A DNA stretch of 64,000 nt. It comes from Nilaparvata lugens (lineage: Eukaryota > Arthropoda > Insecta > Hemiptera > Delphacidae). The position numbers were made by a program, and so were the translations under genes. Positions 63,631 to 64,000 of this stretch are shown here, piece by piece. Every line of letters begins with the position of its first letter. Positions within the stretch are counted from its first letter, which is position 1. Where the stretch lies: NCBI RefSeq assembly GCF_014356525.2, contig NC_052518.1, positions 97,971,932-98,035,931 on the forward strand, written 5' to 3'. The notes beneath the pieces were generated by a model. The model was not told the DNA's origin. It searched no databases and saw only the letters and a program-made list of their open reading frames with translations.

Positions 63631-64000
63631 CTAGATAGGGCCAATAGTGAAATTGCAGGTGTGCAACAGTACTCACGAAAAGACTGCATTAATATTGTTG
63701 GAGTGCCAGTACAGGACAATGAGAACATTTTTGATATCCTGAAAAGCATATCTTCGTTCATGAACTTTGATTTCAATAAGGATATGATTTCTAACTGTCA
63801 TAGGTTGTCCGGTAAAAATCGTGAGATGGCACCTCCTATCATTGTTAGATTTGTTAAGAACATAGACAATTTAACAAAAGTTCCTACAATGCAAGGGTAA
63901 AAAGGGAAGAATATTAGCCAGTGATATTGGGTGGTCGAATGATGCTCGTGTAATCTACATTAATGAAACTATGTCTCCGTTCTGCAAGAGTATCTTCAAC
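63631..64000 (+). pseudogene. LINE ORF1, nucleic-acid-binding part, cut by window end
   Basis: In frame after the TAA: YSRKDCINIVGVP, CHRLSGK and PPIIVRFVKNID, the layout of the RRM/baculovirus-FP-like domain of such ORF1 proteins. A frameshift near 63895 moves the frame, and SDIGWSNDARVIYINE continues to the end of the window. The endonuclease-RT ORF should follow outside. Confidence 0.72.

Overview
The window reads as repeat-rich, AT-rich nuclear DNA from an insect, from a draft assembly with one 100-N gap at 38037-38136. The grounds are insect-type BEL/Pao, Ty3/gypsy, jockey/CR1-like LINE, piggyBac-like, hAT and Polinton elements, numerous MITEs and spliced host exons. A hemipteran is likely, but the species is a guess. 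Almost every recognisable gene belongs to a mobile element, and many elements are nested.

Layout. 1-2.3 kb: a dead LINE tail beside a piggyBac-like element. 2.6-3.2 kb: a TA-flanked MITE family (MITE-1) that recurs across the window. 6.0-14.65 kb: a MITE-like DNA element split by a TTAA-flanked piggyBac-like element (6505-7695) and by the most notable unit, a minus-strand non-LTR retrotransposon (about 7.7-14.2 kb). That unit carries a zinc-knuckle ORF1, two unrecognised ORFs, a virus-type superfamily 1 RNA helicase and an endonuclease-reverse transcriptase, with short overlaps at the last two gene junctions. 14756-15116: a host coding exon (minus) with a membrane segment and a splice donor. 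18157-24669: a complete but dead BEL/Pao element with 261-bp LTRs, a 5-bp target duplication and four in-frame stops. 24979-28007: a hAT-type element (8-bp duplication) containing foldback and Helitron-like insertions. 28.9-30.3 kb: an unclassified repeat followed by a GC-rich CCAAT array. 30373-38036: a partial Polinton/Maverick-like element (DNA polymerase B, broken integrase, packaging ATPase, a 29-residue-repeat protein, two less certain proteins) that runs into the gap. 39-45 kb: MITEs and LINE remnants, one with an empty-site-like paralogue beside it. 45.3-49.3 kb: a dead Ty3/gypsy element with 61-bp terminal repeats and a tRNA-type SINE inserted in gag. 49.3-51.4 kb: a second copy of the 29-kb repeat and a large inverted repeat. 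51.4-61.3 kb: candidate plus-strand host exons in repeat-littered introns. 63.3 kb to the end: the start of another LINE ORF1.

How the parts work together. Within the helicase LINE, ORF1 would package RNA and the endonuclease-RT would make and insert cDNA; the helicase is an extra, virus-like RNA-unwinding activity. The Polinton-like set would supply replication, packaging and integration, but its integrase core is deleted and no capsid gene was recognised. The BEL and gypsy copies show stops and frameshifts and are probably inactive. Host sequence appears only as isolated exons.
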